Source: Mycobacterium sp. EPa45
Lineage (GTDB): Bacteria; Actinomycetota; Actinomycetes; Mycobacteriales; Mycobacteriaceae
Length of the DNA stretch: 64,000 bases
Assembly (NCBI RefSeq): GCF_001021385.1
Contig: NZ_CP011773.1
Coordinates: 3,782,001 to 3,846,000, forward strand
Direction of reading: 5' to 3'
How positions within the stretch are numbered: the stretch's first letter is position 1; every line of letters begins with the position of its first letter. The notes beneath the pieces are model-generated. The model did not search any database and was not told where the DNA came from. It was given only the letters and a program-made list of their open reading frames with translations. The position numbers were made by a program, and so were the translations under genes. Below are positions 8,761 through 17,040 of the stretch, in pieces.

Positions 8761-9947
8761 GCCGCCGCCTTACTGTCGTCGGCGCGGCTCAACAGCTTTC
8801 GTGCCCGGTTTCCGTAGCTGAGCAGTTGCTGCCGCACCGGGAACAGGCCCTGCGGGCGGAAGATCATCAGCACCACCAGAGCCAGGCCGAAGAACAGGTA
8901 CTTCAGATCGCCGAGGTTGATGCCCAGGAAGTGCACCCCGAGCAGCCGGTTCGGCAGGTACACGATCACGAACGCGCCGAAGATGACGCCGAGCTTGTTG
9001 CCCTGACCGCCGAGGACCACCGCGCACAGGAACAGCATCGAGTTGATGATGTTGAACGTTGGCGGTGCGACGTACTGCACCTGCCCCGCATACAGCGCCC
9101 CGGACAACCCGCCGATCGCGGCGCCGATGACGAACGCCCACAGCTTGAACCGGAACGTGTTGACACCCATCACTTCCGCGGCGTCCTCGTCCTCCCGGAT
9201 GGCGACCCAGGCCCGGCCCACCCGGCTGCGCTCGAGGTTTCCGACCAGCAGCAGAATTCCGACAATGAGGATCAGTCCGAGCCAGAACCACCACGTCCCG
9301 TAGTTCGCGTGGCCGGTCGAGTTGCCGCTGGAGAAGACACCGTCGGGCAGGGTGTCGGTCCGCCCGACCCGCGGATAGGCCACCCCGTTCAGACCACGGG
9401 AACCGTTGGTGACATCGGACAGGTTGTCGGCCAGCAGGCGGATGATCTCGCCGAATCCCAGCGTGACGATGGCGAGGTAGTCGCCACGGAGGCGCAGCGT
9501 CGGGATGCCGAGAATCAAACCGGCCAGGGCGGTGAAGGCCATGGCGAGCGGCACGCACGACAACCATGCCCAGTTCTCGCTGAAGGCGCCGCTTTCACTG
9601 AGCTGATTCCACGGGCTGTCCGGACTGGTGAGCAGGGCGACGGTGTAGGCGCCGACGGCATAGAAGCCGACGTAACCCAGGTCGAGCAGACCGGCCTGCC
9701 CGACCACCACGTTGAGGCCGATCGCGATGATCGCCACCATCGCGAACTGAGCCATGGTGCCGCCGAAGCTGATTCCCGGGGTATCGAAGAATGGCGGCGG
9801 ATACAGCGGCGACAACGCCAGCAGCGCGAAGCCCAGAATTCCGAAGCCCCACTTCTGCACTCGGCTCAGGCCCGCCCACCAGCCGCGCAGACCGTCGCCG
9901 GGAGCCAGCAGCCGGCCCGACCACTTTCCTGGCGTCTGCTCGCTCAT
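8757..9947 (-). CDS. livM: Branched-chain amino-acid ABC transporter permease (LivM type)
   Basis: 396 residues with about ten hydrophobic segments. It carries LivM marks: the GLNVVVGQAGLLDLGYVGFYAVGAY region around residue 80, and the EAA-like loop GRAWVAIREDEDAAEVMGV near residue 250 that contacts the ATPases. A soluble tail ends the protein. It is joined to livH and livG by 4-bp overlaps on both sides. Confidence 0.93.
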   Translation of the reverse strand: MSEQTPGKWSGRLLAPGDGLRGWWAGLSRVQKWGFGILGFALLALSPLYPPPFFDTPGISFGGTMAQFAMVAIIAIGLNVVVGQAGLLDLGYVGFYAVGAYTVALLTSPDSPWNQLSESGAFSENWAWLSCVPLAMAFTALAGLILGIPTLRLRGDYLAIVTLGFGEIIRLLADNLSDVTNGSRGLNGVAYPRVGRTDTLPDGVFSSGNSTGHANYGTWWFWLGLILIVGILLLVGNLERSRVGRAWVAIREDEDAAEVMGVNTFRFKLWAFVIGAAIGGLSGALYAGQVQYVAPPTFNIINSMLFLCAVVLGGQGNKLGVIFGAFVIVYLPNRLLGVHFLGINLGDLKYLFFGLALVVLMIFRPQGLFPVRQQLLSYGNRARKLLSRADDSKAAA

Positions 9948-10981
9948 GCCCGCGCCTTTCCGAGGCTTTCTCCGAGTATCCCGGTGGGCCTGATCAGCAG
10001 CACGAGAACCAGCAGCACGAACGCGACGACGTCACGCCACTGCGTGCCGAACACCGCCTGGCCGTAGTTCTCCATGATGCCCAGCACCAGCCCGCCCAGC
10101 AGCGCCCCACGAAGGTTGCCGATGCCGCCGAGCACCGCCGCCGAGAACGCCTTGATACCCAACAGGAATCCGCCCGAATAGATGATGCCCTGTGGCACCT
10201 TCACGGTGTAGAGCAGCGCGGCGGCACCGGCCAGCAGTCCACCGATCAGGAACGTCGTCAGGATGATGCGTTCCCGGGATACCCCCATCAGCGTCGCCGT
10301 AGTCGGGTCCTGAGCCACCGCGCGGATGCCCCGGCCGAACTTCGTCCGGTTGATCGCGATGTCGGTCAGCGCGGCGAGCACCAGCGCGGCGGCCACGATC
10401 ACCAGCGTGACATTGGAGACCGTGGCGCCGAACACGTGGAACTGAGTTTTCGGCTGCACCAGAATGACCGGCTGCTGCGCATTGCTGCCGCCGTATCCCT
10501 TGATGATCTTGGGCAACACGAAGTGCACGAATTCCTGGAGCACGAACGACATGCCGATTGCGGTGATCAAGAACGTCAAGGGCCGCGCGTTGCGACGGCG
10601 CAGCGGGCGGTACGCGACCATCTCCAAACCCATTGCGGCCGAACCAGATACCAGCATGGCAAACAACATGGCGATACCGAGATAGAGCACCGTCAGCAGC
10701 ACGCCCTTGCTGTAGGCGTTACCGCTCGGCGTGAACCCGAGGATCAGGTCAAGGCAGAAGTAGGCGCCGAACATGCCGAACATGAAGATCTCGGAGTGCG
10801 CAAAGTTGATCAGCCGCAGCACGCCGAACACCAAGGTGTAGCCGACGGCCACCAGAGCGTAGATGGCGCCCCACGACAGTCCGTCGATCGTCAACTGCCA
10901 GAAGCCGTCTCGCAGATTGTCGATGTTGAAACCGATGTCACTGGCGAGATACGTCATCTGGCCGAAGCTCTCGTGGACCAT
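9944..10981 (-). CDS. livH: Branched-chain amino-acid ABC transporter permease (LivH type)
   Basis: 345 residues. LivH marks include GLSWGAIYALVAVGYTLVFG near residue 35, the coupling loop GRGIRAVAQDPTTATLMGV around residue 225, and SAAVLGGIGNLRGALLGGL near the end. The first roughly 30 residues are an unusual non-membrane extension. The gene lies 77 bp after the binding-protein gene, and a strong hairpin sits in that gap, so the permease may be expressed at a lower level than the binding protein. Confidence 0.92.
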   Translation of the reverse strand: MVHESFGQMTYLASDIGFNIDNLRDGFWQLTIDGLSWGAIYALVAVGYTLVFGVLRLINFAHSEIFMFGMFGAYFCLDLILGFTPSGNAYSKGVLLTVLYLGIAMLFAMLVSGSAAMGLEMVAYRPLRRRNARPLTFLITAIGMSFVLQEFVHFVLPKIIKGYGGSNAQQPVILVQPKTQFHVFGATVSNVTLVIVAAALVLAALTDIAINRTKFGRGIRAVAQDPTTATLMGVSRERIILTTFLIGGLLAGAAALLYTVKVPQGIIYSGGFLLGIKAFSAAVLGGIGNLRGALLGGLVLGIMENYGQAVFGTQWRDVVAFVLLVLVLLIRPTGILGESLGKARA

Positions 10982-11015
10982 CTAGGCGGCGGCCTCCTTG
11001 GTGTGTGAAACGAGA

Positions 11016-11046
11016 ACGCGTCCGAGCCTTGCGGTCCCGGACGCGT
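11016..11046. terminator. Intercistronic hairpin between the binding-protein gene and livH
   Basis: ACGCGTCCG (11016-11024) and CGGACGCGT (11038-11046) form a perfect 9-bp stem with a 13-base loop. It lies 13 bases after the binding-protein stop in the transcribed (minus) direction. In ABC operons such hairpins usually act as partial terminators or mRNA-stability elements that favour the binding protein. There is no U-tract. Confidence 0.55.
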
Positions 11047-11058
11047 CCCCCGAATCTG

Positions 11059-12276
11059 CTACTGAACCTTGTAGATCCAGATCAGGGTGGTGGTGAGTTC
11101 ACCCTTGTCGGTCCACTGGTACTTACGGGCCACACCCTGTCCGTTGTAGTTCTTGACCCAGTCGAGCAGGTCGGGACGGGTGATCTTGCCGGCGTCTATG
11201 CCCTTCAGCAGAACGGTACCGAGGTCGTATCCCTCGGTGCTGTAGGTGCCGGGCGCCTGACCGAACTTCTTGGTGTACTCGTCGGCGAAGGAGCCGGTGG
11301 CCGGGCCGCAGGGGCAGGACAGGATGGCGTCCTTGGAGGACTGGCCGGCCTGCTTGACGAACTCCGGGTCCTTCGTGCCGTCGGCGCTGACGAACTTGCC
11401 GGTGTACCCGCCGTCGCGCAGCTGCTGCACGAAAGGAGCGGCCTCGGCGTAGTAGCCGCTGTAGAACACCGAATCCGGCGACTGCCCCTTGACCTGCGTG
11501 ACCGCCGCCGAGAAGTCCTTGTCGCCCTTCTTGACCGAGATCTTGCAGGCATCCAGGGCCACCGGGCCCAGCGTCTCGCGGACCGCTGCCGCCAAGCCTG
11601 TGCCGTAGTCGGTGCTGTCGTCGACGACGCAGACCTTCTTCTGGCCCAGCGTGTTCTTCAGGTAGTTGGCCACCGACGGGCCCTGCACGCCGTCATTGGC
11701 CAGGCCGCGGAAGAACGTCTTCCAACCCTGATCGGACAGCGTGACATTGGTCGCCGAGGCGGTGGCCGCAACGAGGCCGGCCTGGTCGAACACTCCGCCG
11801 GTGGCCTTGGTCTCACCCGAGAACGCCGGCCCGACAAGACCGATGGTGAACGCGTCGTCGACGATCTGAGGTGCGATCGCGGTGGCCTTCTGCGGATCGC
11901 CCTCGGTGTCGAAGGGCTTCAGCTGCACCTGGCAACCAGGATTGGCGGCGTTGTGCTTGTCGATGGCCAGCTGCACGCCGTCCTTGATGTTGATACCCAG
12001 CGCGGCGTCGGGCCCGTTGAGCGCGCCGGCCATCGCGATGGACACCGGCGGGCAGGTGGCCTTGCCGTCTCCGGCCGGATCGGCCGGGGTGGCACCCGCA
12101 TCGGGCTTGACCTCGGCACCGTTCTGATCGATCTGAACCTGCTCGACGATTTTCAGGTCGCCCTGCGAGGAGTTCCCACCATTCGACGGGGACTGCTTGT
12201 TGCAGCCGGCGATACCGACGACCACCAGCAGCGCCGAACTAGCGGCGATTGCACTGCGTGTCGCGCGTCCGCGCAC
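11059..12276 (-). CDS. Branched-chain amino-acid ABC transporter substrate-binding lipoprotein
   Basis: 405 residues. A type II signal peptide with lipobox VGIAGC (Cys about residue 25) is followed by a disordered Ser/Asn/Gly/Asp-rich linker. The rest is a periplasmic-binding fold of the Leu/Ile/Val receptor family, with SIAMAGALNGPDAALG near the start of the domain. The GTG start is set by an excellent Shine-Dalgarno (GGAGGTG) about five bases upstream. It is the first and probably most strongly expressed gene of the liv operon. The exact ligand is not evident. Confidence 0.93.
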   Translation of the reverse strand: MRGRATRSAIAASSALLVVVGIAGCNKQSPSNGGNSSQGDLKIVEQVQIDQNGAEVKPDAGATPADPAGDGKATCPPVSIAMAGALNGPDAALGINIKDGVQLAIDKHNAANPGCQVQLKPFDTEGDPQKATAIAPQIVDDAFTIGLVGPAFSGETKATGGVFDQAGLVAATASATNVTLSDQGWKTFFRGLANDGVQGPSVANYLKNTLGQKKVCVVDDSTDYGTGLAAAVRETLGPVALDACKISVKKGDKDFSAAVTQVKGQSPDSVFYSGYYAEAAPFVQQLRDGGYTGKFVSADGTKDPEFVKQAGQSSKDAILSCPCGPATGSFADEYTKKFGQAPGTYSTEGYDLGTVLLKGIDAGKITRPDLLDWVKNYNGQGVARKYQWTDKGELTTTLIWIYKVQ

Positions 12277-12353
12277 GTTTCACCTCCGGGTCAGTAGTTT
12301 CACGGCGCCGACGTCGCAGACCACCATCCGGCCCACTCTCGACACTGCGGTAG

Positions 12354-12359
12354 AACATA
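12354..12359 (-). promoter_or_regulatory. Possible -10 box of the liv operon
   Basis: On the minus strand TATGTT (12359-12354) fits TANNNT and would give a 5' leader of about 70 bases before GTG 12276. No convincing -35 element is seen. The rest of the gap from 12277 to 12462 shows nothing else clear. Confidence 0.3.
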
Positions 12360-12462
12360 ACCAACCGGTGGCCGCAGCGCGTCATCTTGGCCAACGCCTG
12401 GCCGTGAGCATATTCCGGATCGCCCCAAACGGCGCGGTCAGAGGAAACGCAGACTTAACGCG

Positions 12463-13080
12463 TCAGTTCGACGCCGGATCCGCACCGGGCGTGTCGAGGG
12501 TCTCCAGCACCACCTCGGCGACCCGCTTCATGGTGGTTCGCCGGTCCATCGCCGCCCGCTGGATCCACTTGAACGCCTCGGGTTCGGTCATCCCCTGGTT
12601 GGCTTGCAGCAGACCCTTGGCCCGCTCCACCAGCTTGCGGGTCTCCAGCCGGTCCGAGAGGTTGGCCACTTCACGCTCGAGTTCGGCGATCTCGCCGAAC
12701 CGGCTGACCGCGACCTCGATCGCCGGGATCAGGTCGCTGATCGAGAACGGCTTCACCAGGTAGGCCATCGCGCCGGCGTCGCGCGCCTTCTCCACCAGAT
12801 CGCGCTGACTGAAGGCCGTCAGCACCACGATCGGGGCGATGCGCTTGCTGGCGATCTCCGCGGCCGCGTCGATCCCGTCGCGGCGCGGCATTTTGACGTC
12901 CATGATCACCAGGTCGGGACGCAACTGCTCGGCCAGCTCGACGGCCTCCTGGCCGTCGCCGGCCTCGCCGACCACCTCATAGCCCTCGTCCCGGAGCATC
13001 TCGGCCAGATCCATCCGGATCAACGCCTCGTCCTCGGCGATCAGCACACGTCGGGAAGTACGGTCTGCGGCGTCGGTCAT
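12463..13080 (-). CDS. pdtaR: ANTAR-domain response regulator PdtaR
   Basis: 205 residues from ATG 13080; the frame continues upstream, but the homologous protein starts at MTDAADR. Residues about 12-130 form a receiver domain with the phospho-acceptor Asp in VIMDVKMPRRDG, the Thr in VLTAFSQ and Lys in LVKPFS. A coiled region leads to an ANTAR RNA-binding domain (about 140-200, KLVERAKGLLQANQGMTEPEAFKWIQ). PdtaR is phosphorylated by the histidine kinase PdtaS, encoded elsewhere, and acts by transcription antitermination on RNA hairpins. It corresponds to Rv1626, and its position between cya and the DUF35/thiolase pair is conserved. Confidence 0.95.
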   Translation of the reverse strand: MTDAADRTSRRVLIAEDEALIRMDLAEMLRDEGYEVVGEAGDGQEAVELAEQLRPDLVIMDVKMPRRDGIDAAAEIASKRIAPIVVLTAFSQRDLVEKARDAGAMAYLVKPFSISDLIPAIEVAVSRFGEIAELEREVANLSDRLETRKLVERAKGLLQANQGMTEPEAFKWIQRAAMDRRTTMKRVAEVVLETLDTPGADPASN

Positions 13081-13194
13081 GCAGTCATTGTCGCGTGATC
13101 GACCCCAAACAGCGACCGCGGGGCATCGCAGCCCACCGGTTGGCGACGTCACCCGCGCGATCCACTATGGTGGAACACCGCCGCAACAGGCCCG

Positions 13195-13271
13195 GCCCTC
13201 GTATCCCAACTGGCAGAGGAAACGGATTCAAAACCCGTGCAGTGTGAGTTCGAATCTCACCGAGGGCACCA
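13195..13271 (+). tRNA. tRNA with CAA anticodon (Leu), type-I fold, CCA encoded
   Basis: The acceptor stem is GCCCTCG (13195-13201) with CGAGGGC (13261-13267), seven perfect pairs. The D arm is 13204-13220. The anticodon arm is 13222-13238 with loop TTCAAAA, giving anticodon CAA at 13229-13231. The T arm GTGAG-TTCGAAT-CTCAC (13244-13260) is perfect. The discriminator is A13268, followed by encoded CCA. The anticodon would read leucine UUG, and A73 suits leucine. However, the variable loop is only five bases (GCAGT), whereas bacterial tRNA-Leu normally has a long variable arm. The pair below the anticodon loop is an A-C mismatch. It is clearly a tRNA gene; the amino-acid identity is less certain. 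Confidence 0.88.
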
Positions 13272-13294
13272 GAAATTCAGCAAACAGCCGTATG

Positions 13295-13336
13295 CCGGCC
13301 CCTGGCTCCTGACCCCGGGGCAACTCCCAGGGCCGG
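13295..13336. terminator. Inverted repeat after the tRNA gene
   Basis: CCGGCCCCTGG (13295-13305) and CCAGGGCCGG (13327-13336) pair over ten base pairs with one bulged C. The loop contains a smaller CCCC/GGGG pair. It lies 24 bp after the tRNA CCA end and 84 bp before the ATP-grasp gene. It may terminate the tRNA transcript. There is no U-tract. Confidence 0.4.
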
Positions 13337-13420
13337 ACTACGGGCAAAAGTTCGAGTCCTCTGAAAAGATGTGCGAGCGTTCAGCAGTCATCTTCCGCTT
13401 CGCCCTGAGGAATTTCGCCA

Positions 13421-14545
13421 ATGCCCACAGCTGACACCGGCACTTTGACGCGACCCAGAGTTCTCCTGGTCTGCTCGCAGCCCAGCCTCACCTGCTCTGC
13501 GCTGTACTGCCTCAAGGGCATGGGCGCCAAGGTCGTCGCCGCCGGTGACCCAGGCCTGAAGTTTCTGCGCTTCTCCCGGTACTGCGAGACGTTCGTGCCC
13601 TGCCAGGTCTACGGCGCCGACCCCGACGAATTCGCGGCCCGCGTCACGGAACTGGCCGGCGAACACCGGGTCGACATCATCATGCCGGGCGACAGCGACA
13701 GCCTGTTCCTGCTGGCGGAGGTCAAGGATCGCCTGACCACGCCGGTCTTCCCGATCCCGACGTTGCCGCAGCTGCACCGACTCAACGACAAGCACGCATT
13801 TCACGACACCTGCGTGCAGGCGGGCGTGCCGGTCCCGGCCTCGATCTTCGTGGCTGACAAGCACGGGCTGAACCCGGACGAACTGGGCGAACGGTTCGGC
13901 TATCCGCTGATCGTCAAGCCCACGACGTGGGGCGGTTCGGATGGCCTGCTACTGGCGAAGTCGGCCGACGACATTCGCCGGCAGATCATCGACAACGACG
14001 ACTATCAGTACCGCCCGCTGGTCGCGCAGGAGTTCCTGCCGGGCCAGGATGTCGGGCTCAACGTGTTCGCGGTCGAGGGCGAAGCGATCCTCGCCGCACC
14101 GCAGATGCGCGACGGCGAGACGATCACACACCTGGACAACGAGCAGGTGGTGTCCCTCGGCAAGCAGTACGTCAAGGCGGCCGGCCTGACCGGACTCGCG
14201 CATCTCGACGCTCGGCTCGGTCCCGACGGGCACGTCAGCTTTCTCGAGTGCAACCCCAGGATCTGGGCCTCGGTCTGCCACTCGTACTGGTGCGGCGAGA
14301 ACTACGTCGCGGCCGGGATACGTCATGCACTGGGTCAGCCGGTTTCCGAGCCGACGCCGATTGCGAACCGGTCCGTGACCGCGCCCGCCCACCTTCTGTT
14401 CGACCTGGCCAGGGGGCGCCGCAAACCCTGGTCGCTGGACCGCTGCAACCGGCGGGCACTGGCACAAGGCTGCGCCGACCCGGTGCTCCTGTTCCGCCGC
14501 TACTTCGACCGCCCCACGAGGCGGACGGTGCCTACGTCGAAATAG
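13421..14545 (+). CDS. Orphan ATP-grasp ligase family protein
   Basis: 374 residues. The N-terminal part (about 15-110) looks like a pre-ATP-grasp Rossmann-like domain (RVLLVCSQ, IIMPGDSDSLFLL). The ATP-grasp fold (about 120-320) has YPLIVKPTTWGGSDGLLLA with the ATP-binding Lys, a QEFLPGQDVGLNVF segment, and FLECNPRIWAS with the Mg-binding Glu and Asn. A basic tail follows. Enzymes of this type join a carboxylate to an amine or thiol through an acyl phosphate. No peptide-synthesis or carrier partner gene is adjacent, so the substrate is unknown. The ATG has a GAGGAA site eight bases upstream. Confidence 0.82.
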   Translation: MPTADTGTLTRPRVLLVCSQPSLTCSALYCLKGMGAKVVAAGDPGLKFLRFSRYCETFVPCQVYGADPDEFAARVTELAGEHRVDIIMPGDSDSLFLLAEVKDRLTTPVFPIPTLPQLHRLNDKHAFHDTCVQAGVPVPASIFVADKHGLNPDELGERFGYPLIVKPTTWGGSDGLLLAKSADDIRRQIIDNDDYQYRPLVAQEFLPGQDVGLNVFAVEGEAILAAPQMRDGETITHLDNEQVVSLGKQYVKAAGLTGLAHLDARLGPDGHVSFLECNPRIWASVCHSYWCGENYVAAGIRHALGQPVSEPTPIANRSVTAPAHLLFDLARGRRKPWSLDRCNRRALAQGCADPVLLFRRYFDRPTRRTVPTSK

Positions 14546-14600
14546 CGCCCCGCTCACATCATTTCGGCTGCGCGGTGGCCGCTTTAGCTGCGGTCGACCC

Positions 14601-14864
14601 TTACCGAACGCAGTTGTTCCCGATGACCTGCTTGCAGGTGTCTCCCGGCGGCGCCGGGTTGACCGTCGGCGAAAACGAGTTGGGCCCACCCGGCGACACT
14701 GCCTTCTCGGTGGGTGACGGCGCGACGGAGGACGACGGAGTGGTCGTCGTCGACGACGGGGCATCCTTCGCGTTCTGGCTGCAGGCGGTCAGCGCCCCCA
14801 TCCCGACAATCGCAGCCCCGCCAGCAAAGAGTGCAATCTGACGAGTCAAGCGCCCAGAGCTCAT
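14601..14864 (-). CDS. Small putative lipoprotein
   Basis: 87 residues. A lipoprotein signal peptide (basic start, GGAAIVGMGAL core, lipobox LTAC with Cys about residue 28) is followed by a low-complexity Ser/Thr/Pro-rich stretch. The tail is short, ending PPGDTCKQVIGNNCVR, and has two cysteines that could form a disulfide. This C-terminal pattern recurs in small exported mycobacterial proteins of unknown function. It is convergent with the ATP-grasp gene. Confidence 0.75.
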   Translation of the reverse strand: MSSGRLTRQIALFAGGAAIVGMGALTACSQNAKDAPSSTTTTPSSSVAPSPTEKAVSPGGPNSFSPTVNPAPPGDTCKQVIGNNCVR

Positions 14865-14976
14865 GATTGTCCCTACTCCCCGTCGTCATAGGCCGACTCG
14901 GCACGGCCGATGGGCAGAGACTACCGTCCAGGCAAACTTTCGTAGGGCAGAATTCATCGCCTTCGTGGACGAGCGA

Positions 14977-15231
14977 TCAGCCCCCGATGGAAATCACCAG
15001 TCCCCCACCCCAGAACGGCCAGCCCCAATTCGGGGTGGCGATCGTCCCCGGCGAGGTGGTGATCTGCGCGTTGCCCGGACTCTGGCAGACCGTGGTGGTC
15101 GGCCCGACGTTCGTGCAAGTCGGGTTGCCCGACGCCGTCGCGGCTATACCAAAGCCCGCGAGCAGCATCGCGGAGAAGAACAGCACCGTTCCCACTACCA
15201 CGTGCCAGGGGCGGAGATGTCGAGTCGTCAT
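14977..15231 (-). CDS. Small exported protein of unknown function
   Basis: 84 residues. One hydrophobic N-terminal segment (about 9-32) is probably a signal sequence or anchor. The exported part is short, with two cysteines (TCTNVGPTTTVCQSPG) and a Trp/Gly-rich end (NWGWPFWGGG). It lies between the nitrilase gene and another small exported-protein gene on the same strand. Charged residues are almost absent, which suggests a surface role. No family recognised. Confidence 0.7.
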   Translation of the reverse strand: MTTRHLRPWHVVVGTVLFFSAMLLAGFGIAATASGNPTCTNVGPTTTVCQSPGNAQITTSPGTIATPNWGWPFWGGGLVISIGG

Positions 15232-15241
15232 AGCAGTGCTT

Positions 15242-16039
15242 TCAATACAGGTCGATGCGGCGGTCCGACAGCAGGTCGACGTACTCCGTCAGCGTCTTGT
15301 CGTGCGTTGCGGACAGGTCGACGTCGGCGATGGCCAGCCCCGGCCCTGCGCCGGCCTCGGCGACCACCCAACCGTCCGGGCCGATGATCACACTGCCTTC
15401 GGTCCACCGCTGGTTGCGCTCCACTCCCGCGCGATCGCAGACTGCAACGACGACCCGATTGAGCCTCGCGGTGGACATCGCCGTGATGACCTCGCCGGCG
15501 CGTTCACCCTCCGGGCGTGGGAACCGCGGCCAATTCACCGGGGCCACAATCAATTCCACGCCGTCGACCGCAACCCGGCGAGTCACCTCACCGAACTCGA
15601 GGTCGTAGCAGACCATCACCGCGATCGCACCGTGCCGGGTCTTCAACACCGTCGGCAGCGTTGCGCCGGGGGCGAAGATGAGCTTCTCGCGGTCCCACAG
15701 ATGCGTCTTGCGGTAGGTGGCGATCGGCCCCGCACGATCCAGCGCCAGCGCGCTGTTGTACAACACACCGTCCTCGCCGAGCTCACAGAACCCACCGATC
15801 ACGATCGCGTCCCCGGCGACCGAGCGCCACGCCTCGAAGGCCGGATCGGTCGGGCGCAACGCCACCGAGCGCGCTTCGCCGGCGTCGGCGAACATATACC
15901 CGGAAGTAGCCAGCTCGGGAAGGACCACGACGTCGGCCCCGTGGGCGACGGCGTCGGCCACGGCCGCTGCCGAGAGCTCGAGATTGGCCTGCAACGCACC
16001 GAGCGTCGGGTCGATCTGAGCGCACGCGATCCGGGTCAC
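15242..16039 (-). CDS. Carbon-nitrogen hydrolase (nitrilase superfamily amidase)
   Basis: 265 residues. The Glu-Lys-Cys triad is visible: Glu in VVLPELATSGYMF (about residue 40), Lys in TYRKTHLWDRE (about 110) and Cys in VMVCYDLEFGE (about 145). The size and motifs fit aliphatic amidases, omega-amidases and N-carbamoyl-amine hydrolases rather than true nitrilases. It is divergent from agmatinase with 46 bp between them, so a role in polyamine or guanidine nitrogen recycling is possible, though this is inference. Leaderless GTG start. Confidence 0.9.
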   Translation of the reverse strand: MTRIACAQIDPTLGALQANLELSAAAVADAVAHGADVVVLPELATSGYMFADAGEARSVALRPTDPAFEAWRSVAGDAIVIGGFCELGEDGVLYNSALALDRAGPIATYRKTHLWDREKLIFAPGATLPTVLKTRHGAIAVMVCYDLEFGEVTRRVAVDGVELIVAPVNWPRFPRPEGERAGEVITAMSTARLNRVVVAVCDRAGVERNQRWTEGSVIIGPDGWVVAEAGAGPGLAIADVDLSATHDKTLTEYVDLLSDRRIDLY

Positions 16040-16051
16040 TCTTGCAGGCTA
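16040..16051 (-). promoter_or_regulatory. Leaderless promoter of the nitrilase-family gene
   Basis: On the minus strand TAGCCT (16051-16046) fits TANNNT and lies six bases before the GTG start at 16039. Confidence 0.55.
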
Positions 16052-16085
16052 ACCTCGCCCGCAAGGAACCGGCAGAGGAGGAAGC

Positions 16086-17030
16086 ATGGCATCCGACGTC
16101 GTAGGACCCGTCGACGCAACGAAGTATCCCCGCTACACCGAGCCGTCGACATTCGCGCGGCTGCCACGGATCGACGAAGTGCCCGGCGCCGACGTGTGCA
16201 TCGTCGGGGTGCCGTTCGACAGCGGGGTGTCCTACCGGCCCGGAGCGCGATTCGGACCATCACATGTGCGAGCGGCGTCGAAGCTGTTGCGGCCGTTCAA
16301 CCCCGCGCTGGGGATCAGCCCGTTCGCTGCCCAGCAGGTGGCCGACGGCGGCGACATCGCCGTCAACCCGTTCGACATCGACGAGGCGATCGCAGGCATC
16401 GACACCGCGATGACCGACCTGCGAAAGGACGGGGCGACCGTGCTGACGATCGGCGGCGACCACACGATCGCCCTGCCGATCCTGCGCTCAGTGGCGCGCG
16501 ACCACGGACCGGTGGCGGTACTGCATTTCGACGCCCACCTCGACACGTGGGACACCTACTTCGGGGCGCCCTACACCCACGGCACACCTTTCCGGCGAGC
16601 CAGCGAGGAAGGGCTGATCGACATGGAGCGATCGCTGCACATGGGCATCCGGGGCCCGCTCTACAGTAAGACTGACCTAGAGGACGACGCCGTTCTGGGC
16701 TTCCAGGTCATCCGCTCCGATGACTATGAATTCGACGGTGTGACAAGCATTGTGGAGCGAATGCGCAAGCGGCTCGACGGTGGACCGGTGTACGTCTCGG
16801 TCGACATCGACGTGCTCGATCCGGCGCACGCACCGGGTACCGGAACACCTGAAGCCGGTGGGTTGACGTCGCGCGAACTACTCAACACGTTGCGGGGGCT
16901 GGTGGGTCTTGATGTGGTCGGCGCCGACATCGTCGAGGTGGCCCCGGCCTACGACCACGCGGAGATGACCGGGATCGCCGCTGCCCACGTCGGCTACGAA
17001 CTGCTCTCGGTGCTTGCGGCCAACCGATAG
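16086..17030 (+). CDS. speB: Agmatinase / ureohydrolase family protein
   Basis: 314 residues. The family of Mn-dependent ureohydrolases is clear: metal ligands in GGDHTIALP (about residue 125), DAHLDTWD (about 147) and [19 protein letters not shown] (about 240). The N-terminal [24 protein letters not shown] segment is typical of agmatinases, which cleave agmatine to putrescine and urea. Related enzymes use guanidinobutyrate or guanidinopropionate, so the substrate is not proved. The start is preceded by a GAGGAGG-like site. Confidence 0.88.
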   Translation: MASDVVGPVDATKYPRYTEPSTFARLPRIDEVPGADVCIVGVPFDSGVSYRPGARFGPSHVRAASKLLRPFNPALGISPFAAQQVADGGDIAVNPFDIDEAIAGIDTAMTDLRKDGATVLTIGGDHTIALPILRSVARDHGPVAVLHFDAHLDTWDTYFGAPYTHGTPFRRASEEGLIDMERSLHMGIRGPLYSKTDLEDDAVLGFQVIRSDDYEFDGVTSIVERMRKRLDGGPVYVSVDIDVLDPAHAPGTGTPEAGGLTSRELLNTLRGLVGLDVVGADIVEVAPAYDHAEMTGIAAAHVGYELLSVLAANR

Positions 17031-17040
17031 GCTGCCGGTG
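17028..17040 (+). promoter_or_regulatory. Leaderless promoter of the adenylyl cyclase gene
   Basis: TAGGCT at 17028-17033 is a TANNNT box that overlaps the agmatinase stop codon. Six bases separate it from GTG 17040. It favours this start over the internal ATG at 17112. Confidence 0.6.

Noticed and set aside
13345..13365. Second tRNA gene after the CAA tRNA
   Set aside because: Only a T-loop-like string (GTTCGAGTCC) is present, with no acceptor stem or anticodon arm; at most a relic.
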